This document shows positions 7,621 through 15,758 of a stretch of DNA of 64,000 bases, piece by piece. The stretch lies in contig NZ_JBFNXH010000006.1 in the NCBI RefSeq assembly GCF_040812395.1, positions 317,490 to 381,489 of the forward strand, given 5' to 3'. Position 1 is the first letter of the stretch. Each line of letters starts with the position of its first letter. Both the position numbers and the translations under genes were made by a program. The stretch is from Paenibacillus_E sp040812395 (lineage in GTDB: Bacteria; Bacillota; Bacilli; Paenibacillales; NBRC-103111). Below the pieces are notes generated by a model, which saw nothing but the letters and a program-made list of their open reading frames with translations, made no database searches and had not been told where the DNA came from.

Positions 7621-9054
7621 TTATACATTGTTTTGCAACGCCGCCAGAAATGTTTGATCCGGTAACGAATAATCTGAAGGAAGGGAATTGTAAATCCGAT
7701 TCCATATGAAGTAATCTACAGTAACATCAGGATTGGAGACCTGCTCAGCAAACAGCCGATTGTACAGATCCCCTATGATTTCCATCCCATTTGCCTCCTG
7801 CGCTCCCGAATGAATAGGACGAGAGATCCGATTTTTTGATGAATATTTACGCTTGGCAAGTTCGTAAGTATGAAGTAATTGTTTGGCCATCGTGTCCATC
7901 GACCATTGCTTCATTCCCCATTGCTTGGCCTTTGCTCCCAATTTCCCGCGATAGTTATCGTTTCCTAGTAGTGTAACAATTTGGCTGGCTAGTACTTCGC
8001 TGTTCCCATTTGGAAATATTAATCCTATTCTTCCGTTATCAACCATCTCGGGAAGCCCCGCAACATCGGACACGATTACAGGCAAGCCAGCAATTTCAGC
8101 TTCCATAATAGAGAAAGGCTGGTTCTCCTGAAGGCTGGCCAACACAAACAGATCAGAGTGCCTTAGCAGATAAGGTACGTCGTTTCTGCGTCCAAGAAAC
8201 TGTACGTCTTGCCCCAGGCCAAGATCAGCCGTTAACTTTTGGAGCATCCACATCTGCGTTCCATCCCCTACAATCCAGCAAACCCAATCTTCTCGTAATG
8301 CTTTAACCGTAGACAATGCATGAAGTAGAATATGCACACCTTTAATATGTTCAAGGCGGCATGTGCAGATGATTACCTTTTTCCCAGCAGGAACTTCTAC
8401 AGGGTTGCCATGTTCCATTTTTTGAAGAAAAGACGGAATATCCATGCCGTAAGGGAAGACAGTAATCCGTTCGGAAGGTGCGGAAAATTCATTAACAAGC
8501 AGATGCTTCAACCAATTTGAAGAAGTGATTGTAATATCACTGGCCTTCACACCGAATAATTCCATAGCACTATAATAATTCCATATAATTGAATTTCTCA
8601 CTGTTTCTTCAGGCATCTGCGTGGATAGATCGAGCAGTACCTCTCTTGCCGCACAGCCATGAATACTGGCTACCAGCGGGGTCGTTTTCGGCTTAACACG
8701 ACTTAGTGCCCTGGTAGATAGAATGTCCTGCGTATGAATCAGATCGTACTGATGCAAGCCGAGATAAGCCGCTGATAACTCTAGACAATATCGGTCGAAC
8801 TCCGAATGCTGAACATAATCACTCTTGTGCAGCAGCGGCACAACTTGCGGATTTAACTTAGCCCTTAGCAATGGCATGATTCTGTCTTTATGGATGGAAC
8901 GATAATTATGAATGATATGGTAGCGATCGATGCCGTTACCCAACACGTCGACCTCATGCCCCATGGACTCAAGCTTCATCTTAAGCTGTTCTGTGTATGC
9001 CGAAATCCCGCCTACAAAAGGCAGCTGCCAATACGTGGCAAGCAATATGCGCAT
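7621..9054 (-). CDS. Family 4 glycosyltransferase with C-terminal extension
   Basis: A 477-residue GT-B enzyme. LPFVGGISAY near residue 12 is the N-terminal Gly-rich loop, TCRLEHIKGVHIL near 230 begins the donor domain, GDGTQ follows, and ENQPFSIMEAEIAGLPV carries the E-x7-E motif. The GT4 fold ends near residue 400. About 70 further residues (from KNRISRPIHS onward) are not part of the usual fold and include a Tyr/Phe/Trp-rich stretch, FIWNRIYNSLP. The start follows AATGAGGGAAACGC. It is co-directional with the methyltransferase downstream and divergent from the paralogous GT at 9217. Confidence 0.88.
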   Translation of the reverse strand: MRILLATYWQLPFVGGISAYTEQLKMKLESMGHEVDVLGNGIDRYHIIHNYRSIHKDRIMPLLRAKLNPQVVPLLHKSDYVQHSEFDRYCLELSAAYLGLHQYDLIHTQDILSTRALSRVKPKTTPLVASIHGCAAREVLLDLSTQMPEETVRNSIIWNYYSAMELFGVKASDITITSSNWLKHLLVNEFSAPSERITVFPYGMDIPSFLQKMEHGNPVEVPAGKKVIICTCRLEHIKGVHILLHALSTVKALREDWVCWIVGDGTQMWMLQKLTADLGLGQDVQFLGRRNDVPYLLRHSDLFVLASLQENQPFSIMEAEIAGLPVIVSDVAGLPEMVDNGRIGLIFPNGNSEVLASQIVTLLGNDNYRGKLGAKAKQWGMKQWSMDTMAKQLLHTYELAKRKYSSKNRISRPIHSGAQEANGMEIIGDLYNRLFAEQVSNPDVTVDYFIWNRIYNSLPSDYSLPDQTFLAALQNNV

Positions 9055-9216
9055 GCGTTTCCCTCATTTCTATCTTTACAATAATATATTCCCCAATTCG
9101 GAAATAACCTGTGTGTATGACGCCTTCATGAAAAATATCATGATGTCCAAACGTGTAGCGTCATGGTTTCATAAAATGAACTAATCAACCAAACTGTAAA
9201 AGCGGGGAAAATGACC

Positions 9217-10284
9217 ATGAACATCTTATTTGCCTTTTATATTCCGAGTGGCGGGGTGGAAACATTGAATCGCCTGCGTTCCATTGCTCTAAACAAGTAC
9301 GGCCATCAGTGTCATAGCCTCTATTTAAATGGCGGGTCCGGTCTGCAAAATCGCCATGATATGCCTGTTTTCGTTACAAACAACGACATTGAAATCAAAC
9401 AGTTATTGGACGCAGGGAACTATGACGTCATCGTTGTAACTTCCGCTTACCGTTTTTTGGCCAAGTTTCGGGCTTTGGGGTTTCATGGGAAATTGATTTA
9501 TGAGATACAAGGTCTCGGCTCTTTCGAACAAGCACGAGCCACGTTGACGGAAGCCACGCATAATGTGATTACGTATGCAGACGGTTTACTGAATCCGAGC
9601 ACCCCTCATATCATGAAGTTATTTACCGAATTTTTTCCCAATATGCCCCAATTTAATTTTAACAACTGTATGGATACGGAAGCCTTTTCCTATCATCCTT
9701 GTCCTGTTTCACTACATCCTATTGCAGCTTGGGTAGGAAGGATTGAAGATAACAAAAATTGGAGCGAATTTTTACACATCTGTCATCAACTGATTATCCA
9801 TCATATTCCTCGATTAAACATTTGGATGTTTGAGGACCCCCTTTTATCGGAGCCCGCCGAAAGAGCTCGGTTTGAAGAATTAAAGAGTACGCTGAACCTC
9901 GCCGACCATATAAGGAATCTGAACAATATTCCCCATGAACAAATGCCTGAATACTTTTCCAGGATTGGCGATTCGGGCGGATTTTTGTGCTCCACTTCGA
10001 AGGTCGAAGGAGCCCCTTACTCCGTGCTCGAAGCAATGAGCTGCCGTTGTCCCGTGCTGACAACCGACTCTGATGGCGTGAAAAGCTCGATACTGCACAA
10101 TCAAACGGGGAAATATTACACTGCCGGTAACATCGGCGAAGCCGTCAATCAAGCCTTCGAGCTGATGACCCATCCAAGCTTGAGGCAATCTATTTGCATA
10201 CAGGCGGAACAGCATGTTAAATATCATTTCAGCCCTAAAAGCTATTCTGAAAATTTTTTAACCATGATCCATTCTTTGCCATAA
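9217..10284 (+). CDS. Family 4 (GT-B) glycosyltransferase, paralogue of 3825
   Basis: A 355-residue glycosyltransferase, full-length paralogue of the one at 3825-4889. Shared landmarks are the start (ILFAFYIPSGGVETLNR), FNNCMD, AAWVGRIEDNKNW and TSKVEGAPYSVLEAM, with CRCPVL and DSDGV in the donor-binding half. ATG 9217 is preferred over ATG 9211 because GCGGGG lies at a normal distance from it. It is followed 74 bp later by another small ExsC-like gene, mirroring the GT-plus-small-protein arrangement at 3.8-5.3 kb. Donor and acceptor are unknown. Confidence 0.87.
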   Translation: MNILFAFYIPSGGVETLNRLRSIALNKYGHQCHSLYLNGGSGLQNRHDMPVFVTNNDIEIKQLLDAGNYDVIVVTSAYRFLAKFRALGFHGKLIYEIQGLGSFEQARATLTEATHNVITYADGLLNPSTPHIMKLFTEFFPNMPQFNFNNCMDTEAFSYHPCPVSLHPIAAWVGRIEDNKNWSEFLHICHQLIIHHIPRLNIWMFEDPLLSEPAERARFEELKSTLNLADHIRNLNNIPHEQMPEYFSRIGDSGGFLCSTSKVEGAPYSVLEAMSCRCPVLTTDSDGVKSSILHNQTGKYYTAGNIGEAVNQAFELMTHPSLRQSICIQAEQHVKYHFSPKSYSENFLTMIHSLP

Positions 10285-10358
10285 GCTGCTACTAGTCCAA
10301 GCATGATTTCATAGTTCCTCATATCTTGTAACATATCAAAAGAAAGGAAGTGAAAAAT

Positions 10359-10787
10359 ATGACACAATTACTAGATGCTAGAACCTCACAAAATGCAAGC
10401 TTTAACAACTCTATTTCAATTCCGATTACCGTAATAAACACGCCACAATTGGCAGGTCAAGTTGGTCTCGAGACCGGCCTCGCCACAAGTCTCATCCGCG
10501 CACAATTTAACGGAATCGTCACGCTTCAGCTTCCATTAATCCCCCTTGCTACAACAATTAACGTATTCGTCGTAAGGGGTACGCTTCCTACAGACCCCGA
10601 AGTTTTTGGTGTTTCGGAGGCACTTAATCTTGCCATTCTCGGGCCTCAGAGCATCACCTTTACGGGATCTGATTACAATGTGCCCCTAACATCTTTCTTG
10701 ACTTATACAATGTTTGTCAGCTCTACAGCACTTGGAGCGATACGGGTAGGTCCGGAAAGCTTCAACGCAGCAGCTTATTTCGGATAG
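10359..10787 (+). CDS. ExsC-type spore-surface protein, divergent subfamily
   Basis: A 142-residue protein. ATG 10359 is placed 7 nt after GGAAGTG; a GTG three codons upstream is less likely. It opens MTQLLDARTSQNASFNN, has a central VFVVRGTLPTDPEVF and ends VGPESFNAAAYFG. The IR-x-GPESFN-type ending is one I recall from proteins labelled exosporium protein C in Paenibacillus, but no search was possible. The plan (a charged start, alternating beta pattern, a GP-x-x-F end) parallels the two other ExsC-like proteins at 2875 and 6587, although identity is low. No signal peptide. It is probably co-transcribed with the GT4 upstream. Confidence 0.7.
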   Translation: MTQLLDARTSQNASFNNSISIPITVINTPQLAGQVGLETGLATSLIRAQFNGIVTLQLPLIPLATTINVFVVRGTLPTDPEVFGVSEALNLAILGPQSITFTGSDYNVPLTSFLTYTMFVSSTALGAIRVGPESFNAAAYFG

Positions 10788-10795
10788 TGAAATCA

Positions 10796-10826
10796 AAACG
10801 GCACCCTCACAAGGTGCCGTTTCTGT
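10796..10826. terminator. Intrinsic terminator
   Basis: AAACGGCACC / GGTGCCGTTT hairpin with a 7-nt loop and following T residues, between convergent genes. Confidence 0.85.
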
Positions 10827-10827
10827 G

Positions 10828-11556
10828 TTATCCAGATTTAATTTTTCCAATTAAATCATGCAGATAGGGATGAAAGGTTTCACGGATATACCGAACTTCC
10901 TCTGCCATTTTGCTTTGATGCCGTATCGTTCCGTTTTCACCATGCCAGCGAAAGAGAGTCAGCGATTCATGCAAATAATAAAAATCAAAGCCGGTCAATA
11001 TAGCTCGCATCCACATATCGTAATCCTGTGTATAAAGCAGATTCTCATTAAAATATCCCATTTGGCTAAACATTTCTTTTTTTGCCATAACCGTACAGCC
11101 ATGTACCGGAACGCTTTCAAAAAACGCCTGATAAAATTCCAATACGGTGGAAAAACATGGGCCTGCCAACTTCTCGGTTATCTCGCTGTCCGCGTTGATC
11201 AAGTCATAGTTGGTAAAACTAACCTCAGCATCACGCGCTAGCATGAAGGATAACTGCCTGGCAATTTTATCGGGATGAAACCTGTCATCCGAGCTCAGCC
11301 AGGCGACATACCGGCCGCTAGCGTGCCGAATCCCGTGGTTCAGAGCGCTGGCCGTTCCCCCATTGGCCTTGCCAAGGTAATACACACGCTCTCTGAAGGG
11401 TTCAATTAAGTCGACATGCATCGTGGAACCGTCATCCACGACAATGATCTCTACATTTTCATAAGTTTGATCCAAGACGCTCTGAATCGCTTGATCCACA
11501 AAACGACAATTATAAAAGGGGATGACTACTGTAACCTTAGGAAACAAAGCTATCAC
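10828..11556 (-). CDS. Family 2 glycosyltransferase, tandem copy 1
   Basis: A 242-residue GT-A enzyme: VTVVIPFYNC, VVDDGSTMHVD, AWLSSDDRFHPDK (DxD position) and a C-terminal YTQDYDMWMRA. It is one of three adjacent paralogues that share the central LGKANGGTASALNHGIR segment and an NGCTVM- or HGCTVM-type motif before the aromatic QDYDMW end. No membrane segment is present, so it acts on a cytosolic or membrane-associated acceptor. It is the last gene of a leftward operon from 17 kb and overlaps the upstream copy by 4 bp. Confidence 0.9.
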   Translation of the reverse strand: MIALFPKVTVVIPFYNCRFVDQAIQSVLDQTYENVEIIVVDDGSTMHVDLIEPFRERVYYLGKANGGTASALNHGIRHASGRYVAWLSSDDRFHPDKIARQLSFMLARDAEVSFTNYDLINADSEITEKLAGPCFSTVLEFYQAFFESVPVHGCTVMAKKEMFSQMGYFNENLLYTQDYDMWMRAILTGFDFYYLHESLTLFRWHGENGTIRHQSKMAEEVRYIRETFHPYLHDLIGKIKSG

Positions 11557-12272
11557 ACCTCCCCCATCTGGGCGATAAGCGTGAGCAGCGATTCCCGGTA
11601 TCTCGTTTGCGTAAGCTGAATTTCCCGTTCAATCTCCGGCCAGTGCTTTTTTGTCCCCATTTGCTCGTGCCAACGGTATTTGATTAAAGACTCATCGAGA
11701 AAATGAATCGGAACCCCCTTCAAAATAACCCGTAGCCACAGATCGTAATCGTGTGTGTAGAGCAATTCCTCATCGAAGTAACCGACGTGTGAGAATAATT
11801 CCTTATGCATCATAACTGTACAGCCGTTGATTGGATCATGTTGAAGCCAACACTTGACGAATTCGGGGTAAGTTCGGAAACGCATGCTTGCAGAAAGATT
11901 AAGAAAGTGCTGATTGGCATCGATCTCATCAAATGCAGTGTAGCTGATCAGCGCTTGCTTCGCTTGCATATGTGCGAGCTGCTTCTCCACTTTATCCGGA
12001 TAAAATAAATCATCGGAGCTAAGCCAAGCCACATATTGTCCAGAGGCTGCCCGAATCCCTTGATTCAAAGCACTTGCCGTCCCTCCGTTGGCTTTGCAGA
12101 AGTATTGCACACGGTCTTTATAAGGGCCAACCTTGTCAGCATGGATCGTGGAACCGTCATCCACGACGAGAACTTCGATATGGGGATACGTTTGGTTTAA
12201 AGCGCTGGTAATCGCCTGATCAATATACGGACAATTGTAGAACGGAATGACAATAGATACTTTGGGCAGCAC
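11553..12272 (-). CDS. Family 2 glycosyltransferase, tandem copy 2
   Basis: A GT-A enzyme of 239 residues with start GTG 12272. The open frame reaches much further upstream, but GTG 12272 follows GAGGGAGGGAGAACGC and gives the same length as the two flanking paralogues. Motifs are VSIVIPFYNC, VVDDGSTIHAD, LSSDDLFYPDKV, INGCTVMMHKELF and YTHDYDLWLR. The distance of 46 bp from the stop of the upstream copy is filled by a short, likely untranslated stretch. Its function should parallel copies 1 and 3, perhaps with different donor sugars. Confidence 0.87.
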   Translation of the reverse strand: MLPKVSIVIPFYNCPYIDQAITSALNQTYPHIEVLVVDDGSTIHADKVGPYKDRVQYFCKANGGTASALNQGIRAASGQYVAWLSSDDLFYPDKVEKQLAHMQAKQALISYTAFDEIDANQHFLNLSASMRFRTYPEFVKCWLQHDPINGCTVMMHKELFSHVGYFDEELLYTHDYDLWLRVILKGVPIHFLDESLIKYRWHEQMGTKKHWPEIEREIQLTQTRYRESLLTLIAQMGEV

Positions 12273-12318
12273 GCGTTCTCCCTCCCTCAAGGTAGAATTC
12301 GAATCATTCACAGGTGCG

Positions 12319-13035
12319 TCACCCGCCGATTTCATGGACATATTGCAGCAGGCGCCCCCGGTATTTCGTTTGAATATGAGCAATTTCGTTAAGAATATCC
12401 TGCCAATGCTTCTTGGTTCCCATCTCTCCATGCCACCGGTACATGGTCAGAGGCGCATCCAGATAATGAATCGGGACTCTGCCTAGTAGAGTACGAATCC
12501 ACAAATCGTAATCTTGCGTATACGGAAGTCCCTCATCGAACAAGCCTATATATGAAAACAACTCTTTTTTCATCATCACCGTACACCCATTAATCGGATC
12601 ACAGCTCACAAAGGATCGGACAAACGCCGGATAGTTGGCAAATTGGACCCCCACATGGCGTCCAGTCACATTGTTATATGCATCAATTTCATCAAATGCG
12701 GTGAAGCTGATAGCAGAGTGTTCGCTCAACATGAATCGCAATTGTCTTTCCACCTTATCTGGATAGAACATGTCATCCGAGCTGAGCCATGCAATGTATT
12801 CGCCCGAAGCCATACGAATACCGTGATTCAACGCGCTTGCCGTGCCGCCATTTGCTTTGCCGAGATAATGGACGCGCGTTAGAAAAGGATTGATCTTCTC
12901 CTGATGCTGGGTTGAACCGTCATCCACGACAATGATTTCGATATTCGGATACGTCTGACTTAACGCACTCACAATGGACGGCTCGATGTAGGGATCGTTA
13001 TAAAATGGGATAACGATGGATACTTTCGGATTCAT
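12319..13035 (-). CDS. Family 2 glycosyltransferase, tandem copy 3
   Basis: A 238-residue GT-A enzyme, the first of three tandem paralogues. ATG 13035 follows AGAGGTGAGAAC; an upstream in-frame ATG lies inside the preceding gene's end and lacks a ribosome site. Motifs are VSIVIPFYND, VVDDGSTQHQEK, LSSDDMFYPDKVE, INGCTVMMKKELF and YTQDYDLWIR. Copies 2 and 3 look closer to each other than to copy 1. The tandem arrangement suggests duplication within the operon. Confidence 0.88.
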   Translation of the reverse strand: MNPKVSIVIPFYNDPYIEPSIVSALSQTYPNIEIIVVDDGSTQHQEKINPFLTRVHYLGKANGGTASALNHGIRMASGEYIAWLSSDDMFYPDKVERQLRFMLSEHSAISFTAFDEIDAYNNVTGRHVGVQFANYPAFVRSFVSCDPINGCTVMMKKELFSYIGLFDEGLPYTQDYDLWIRTLLGRVPIHYLDAPLTMYRWHGEMGTKKHWQDILNEIAHIQTKYRGRLLQYVHEIGG

Positions 13036-13039
13036 GTTC

Positions 13040-13951
13040 TCACCTCTGCCCATTTGTTAATCCCTGGCGATAATAAGTCAAGGCATCCCGTAAGGAAACC
13101 TCCAAAGGAATTGCCGGGTTCCACCCCAAACCTTTTGTTAGCGCGGTATTTATTCTTTCAGGCGGCGTATAAAAGCTTATCTGTCCCGCTTCAATCGGAA
13201 GTTCTACTACTAATTGCTGCTGTAGCGTCTGGGCAATTTGCCCGAGTGATCGATTTTCCCCTGATGCAACCGGGTAGATCGTCCCAGGAACGCCTCCCTC
13301 TAGCATTCGATCATAGGCAGCAACGGCATCCCTAACATCTACATAATCACGTTCTTCCACGAGGGAAGAAAGCTTAAATGGCGCCAAGTTCGTACCGTTC
13401 TCGACCTGCACCGCTCTATGTGCCAGAAGTCCGCAAATGCCGTTAGAAGGACCTGGGCCAATCAAATTCGACGGGCTAGCAATCATGATTTGCTGCTCAA
13501 AGAGATGCGCCCATCCCTGCGCCCCCCATGTTTGAAAAGACTTGCTCAAGCTGTAAGGATGCGGAGGTGTCTGCGTTTCGGATCGAACATAGCTGAGCAT
13601 GGAGCCGACTATCACAATGCGGCTATGTGGCACGCAGCGCAATGCATCCAGCAAATAGAAGGTAGACATCATATTAGTCTCTAAATAAACAACTGGCTCA
13701 CGCCACGACTCCGCAACCGCGTTTCTTCCTGCAAGATGCAGCACAAAGTCTGGTTGGATCTGTTCAATGAATTCGCACACCTGCTCATACTTCGTCAAAT
13801 CGCATGTCCATGATTGTACTTGCGGTATAGAGGATCTACTAGACCGTGAAACGGCAGCAACCTGCAGCCCTTTTTGTACAAAATGCTGACAGGCATGCTG
13901 ACCAGTAAAGCCATTCGCCCCCGTGATAAGGATCTTTTTCAATGCGAACAC
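13040..13951 (-). CDS. NAD-dependent epimerase/dehydratase (extended SDR)
   Basis: An extended SDR of about 300 residues with ITGANGFTGQH as the nucleotide loop, HLAGRNAV as the NNAG-equivalent, a GSMLSYV serine strand and PYSLSKS as the catalytic YxxxK. The GPGPSNGI and EERDYVDVRDA segments match GDP-mannose 4,6-dehydratase/RMD-like and UDP-sugar epimerase/reductases. The precise reaction is unknown. The start is ambiguous: GTG 13951 overlaps the upstream stop, and TTG four codons later is an alternative. It is in a tightly packed operon with the UDP-aminosugar trio upstream, so it could supply a further nucleotide sugar or a reduced one. Confidence 0.75.
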   Translation of the reverse strand: MFALKKILITGANGFTGQHACQHFVQKGLQVAAVSRSSRSSIPQVQSWTCDLTKYEQVCEFIEQIQPDFVLHLAGRNAVAESWREPVVYLETNMMSTFYLLDALRCVPHSRIVIVGSMLSYVRSETQTPPHPYSLSKSFQTWGAQGWAHLFEQQIMIASPSNLIGPGPSNGICGLLAHRAVQVENGTNLAPFKLSSLVEERDYVDVRDAVAAYDRMLEGGVPGTIYPVASGENRSLGQIAQTLQQQLVVELPIEAGQISFYTPPERINTALTKGLGWNPAIPLEVSLRDALTYYRQGLTNGQR

Positions 13952-14775
13952 ATCCAGCTCTTCAATTCATGAAGCATAGCATCATAACCCGGTACCAAGT
14001 AATGAAAATCCGTTCGGGTTTGCTGAAGTGTACGGTTCAGCTTCACGGTTTCATCCTTATGGATCGTGACATCCTCCTTCTGAAATACGAACTGAAAAAG
14101 CTGAAGCAGCTCATACTTGTTAATAGGCTGTGGCGCAGTGACGTGCAGGAGCCCCGATAAGGGCTCCTCTTCCATCACATGGCGGATGCACTTCGCAAGC
14201 TCCAGTGTCGTCACTCCATTCCAAAAGGCTTGGCTATAACCGCTAATATCTCCTTGTTGTTGGAGAAACCATTGCAGTAACCCAATTCCATGCGGCCTAA
14301 TTTCCGGACCGATAATCGAAGTGCGAATTGTCAAATGCGGAGCTGCTTTCACTTCGCCCAACGCCTTAGACTTTGCATAGACCGATGTACCATCCGGCTC
14401 TGCAAACTCCGTGTGACCTCCCTCTTCACCGGAAAAGACACAATCCGTGCTAATATGAATCAATTTACCTCCTATGCGATCCATCGATTGCTGTATCCTG
14501 TGCGGCACAAGACCATTTACCCAGAAAGCCTGTTGGGGATTGGCCTGAGCATATTGATTGAGGATTCCCATGCAATTGACAGCAATATCCGGGGAGACAG
14601 CTTCGATAACTTTATCCAGCAAAATGGGATCTTCTGCATCCAAATAGAGTCCTTTAGGGTCTTTCTTGTCTCTTGTCGTATAAAAGAGATGGCAGTCACC
14701 GCTCTCAAGGAAATAATCAACGAGCATATTCCCTAACATCCCCTGTCCACCAAGGATGAGCAGTTTCCGTTTCAT
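13939..14775 (-). CDS. RmlD-type UDP-4-keto-sugar reductase (WbvR/WbjC-like)
   Basis: A 278-residue RmlD-superfamily SDR: LGGQGMLGNML at the start, VNCMG, ISTDCVFSGEEG and the catalytic VYAKSK. It overlaps the dehydratase gene upstream by 4 bp and is followed by the SDR at 13951. In UDP-L-FucNAc and UDP-L-QuiNAc synthesis a dehydratase, a reductase and a 2-epimerase act in turn, and this is the reductase. CapF/WbjC proteins carry an extra C-terminal cupin domain (about 370 residues). This protein is too short for one and is more like WbvR of the L-QuiNAc route. The stereochemistry therefore remains open. Confidence 0.75.
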   Translation of the reverse strand: MKRKLLILGGQGMLGNMLVDYFLESGDCHLFYTTRDKKDPKGLYLDAEDPILLDKVIEAVSPDIAVNCMGILNQYAQANPQQAFWVNGLVPHRIQQSMDRIGGKLIHISTDCVFSGEEGGHTEFAEPDGTSVYAKSKALGEVKAAPHLTIRTSIIGPEIRPHGIGLLQWFLQQQGDISGYSQAFWNGVTTLELAKCIRHVMEEEPLSGLLHVTAPQPINKYELLQLFQFVFQKEDVTIHKDETVKLNRTLQQTRTDFHYLVPGYDAMLHELKSWMCSH

Positions 14776-15758
14776 ATCAAAAATCCCCCTCGAATGAGAA
14801 GTGATTTGATCTCATTTTTGCTCATTAAAGGCCCCTCAGAGCTAAAGCTTTCAAATGGAACCTTGGGGTAATCCGCATAGTAATCCCTAAGGCCTGGTAT
14901 GTCGATCGTCGGTAAAATGACTAAATATTGCCGATCATAGCTAACGGTATAGTGACTTTCAAATTCAGATAACAATATTTCATGAATTTTTTCTCCAGGT
15001 CGAACCCCAAGTTCTACAATTTCAACATTGCTTTTCCCCATCTCATCCATCAATACTTCAGCTAAATCCATAATTTTGCAGGTAGGCATCGTCATAACGA
15101 ATATTTCTCCGCCCTTTCCTTCCTTAGCACCTCTAAGAAGGAGGGAAATCGCCTCTTGCTTGGTGAGAAAGAAGCGAGTCATCATTTTATCCGTAATGCC
15201 AATTTGATTCTTCTCCCGAATTTGCTTCATGAAAAGGTGAATAACACTGCCATTCGTGCCTAATACATTACCGCCCCGCACGCAAACAAACTTCGTATGT
15301 TCACTCATCAAATTAGCATAAACAATCAGCTTCTCTCCGATTGCTTTGGTCATCCCGTAGAAGTTGGAGGGGTTAGCCGCTTTATCCGTGGAAATATTAA
15401 TTACTTTTTTGACCCTGTTCTCGATGGCGGCTTCGATCACGTTTTGCGTGCCGATCACATTCGTCTTCAAGGCTTCATAGGGCTGATCCTCACATACGGG
15501 GACATGCTTAAGTGCTGCTAGATGGAACAAATAATCGACCTTTTCACAGGCTTTCATCAAAGCCTCTTTATCTCTGACATCCCCGATGCAGAAAGTTAAT
15601 CTGGGATCATCGAAAGCTCGCTTCATCGCAACCTGCGTGGATTCATTGCGGGAGAATACGATGATTTTCTTTGGATTTTCCGGAAGCAGCTGTTCGATGA
15701 GTTCGTAGCCCCAGGACCCCGTCCCTCCTGTGACTAGAATAGTTGTGTTAGCAAACAT
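14772..15758 (-). CDS. UDP-GlcNAc 4,6-dehydratase/5-epimerase (CapE/FnlA/WbjB-like)
   Basis: A 328-residue extended SDR of the short FlaA1/CapE class. VTGGTGSWGYEL is the NAD(P) loop; HLAALKHVPVCEDQP and STDKAANPSNFYGMTK, which contains the catalytic YxxxK, are signatures of inverting UDP-GlcNAc 4,6-dehydratases. KMMTRFFLT and GVRPGEKIHE are also class-typical. It should convert UDP-GlcNAc to a UDP-4-keto-6-deoxy-L-hexosamine, the first step of UDP-L-FucNAc or UDP-L-QuiNAc synthesis. The genes for the 2-epimerase (upstream, 11-bp overlap) and the reductase (downstream, 4-bp overlap) complete the pathway. Soluble, cytoplasmic. Confidence 0.88.
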   Translation of the reverse strand: MFANTTILVTGGTGSWGYELIEQLLPENPKKIIVFSRNESTQVAMKRAFDDPRLTFCIGDVRDKEALMKACEKVDYLFHLAALKHVPVCEDQPYEALKTNVIGTQNVIEAAIENRVKKVINISTDKAANPSNFYGMTKAIGEKLIVYANLMSEHTKFVCVRGGNVLGTNGSVIHLFMKQIREKNQIGITDKMMTRFFLTKQEAISLLLRGAKEGKGGEIFVMTMPTCKIMDLAEVLMDEMGKSNVEIVELGVRPGEKIHEILLSEFESHYTVSYDRQYLVILPTIDIPGLRDYYADYPKVPFESFSSEGPLMSKNEIKSLLIRGGFLI

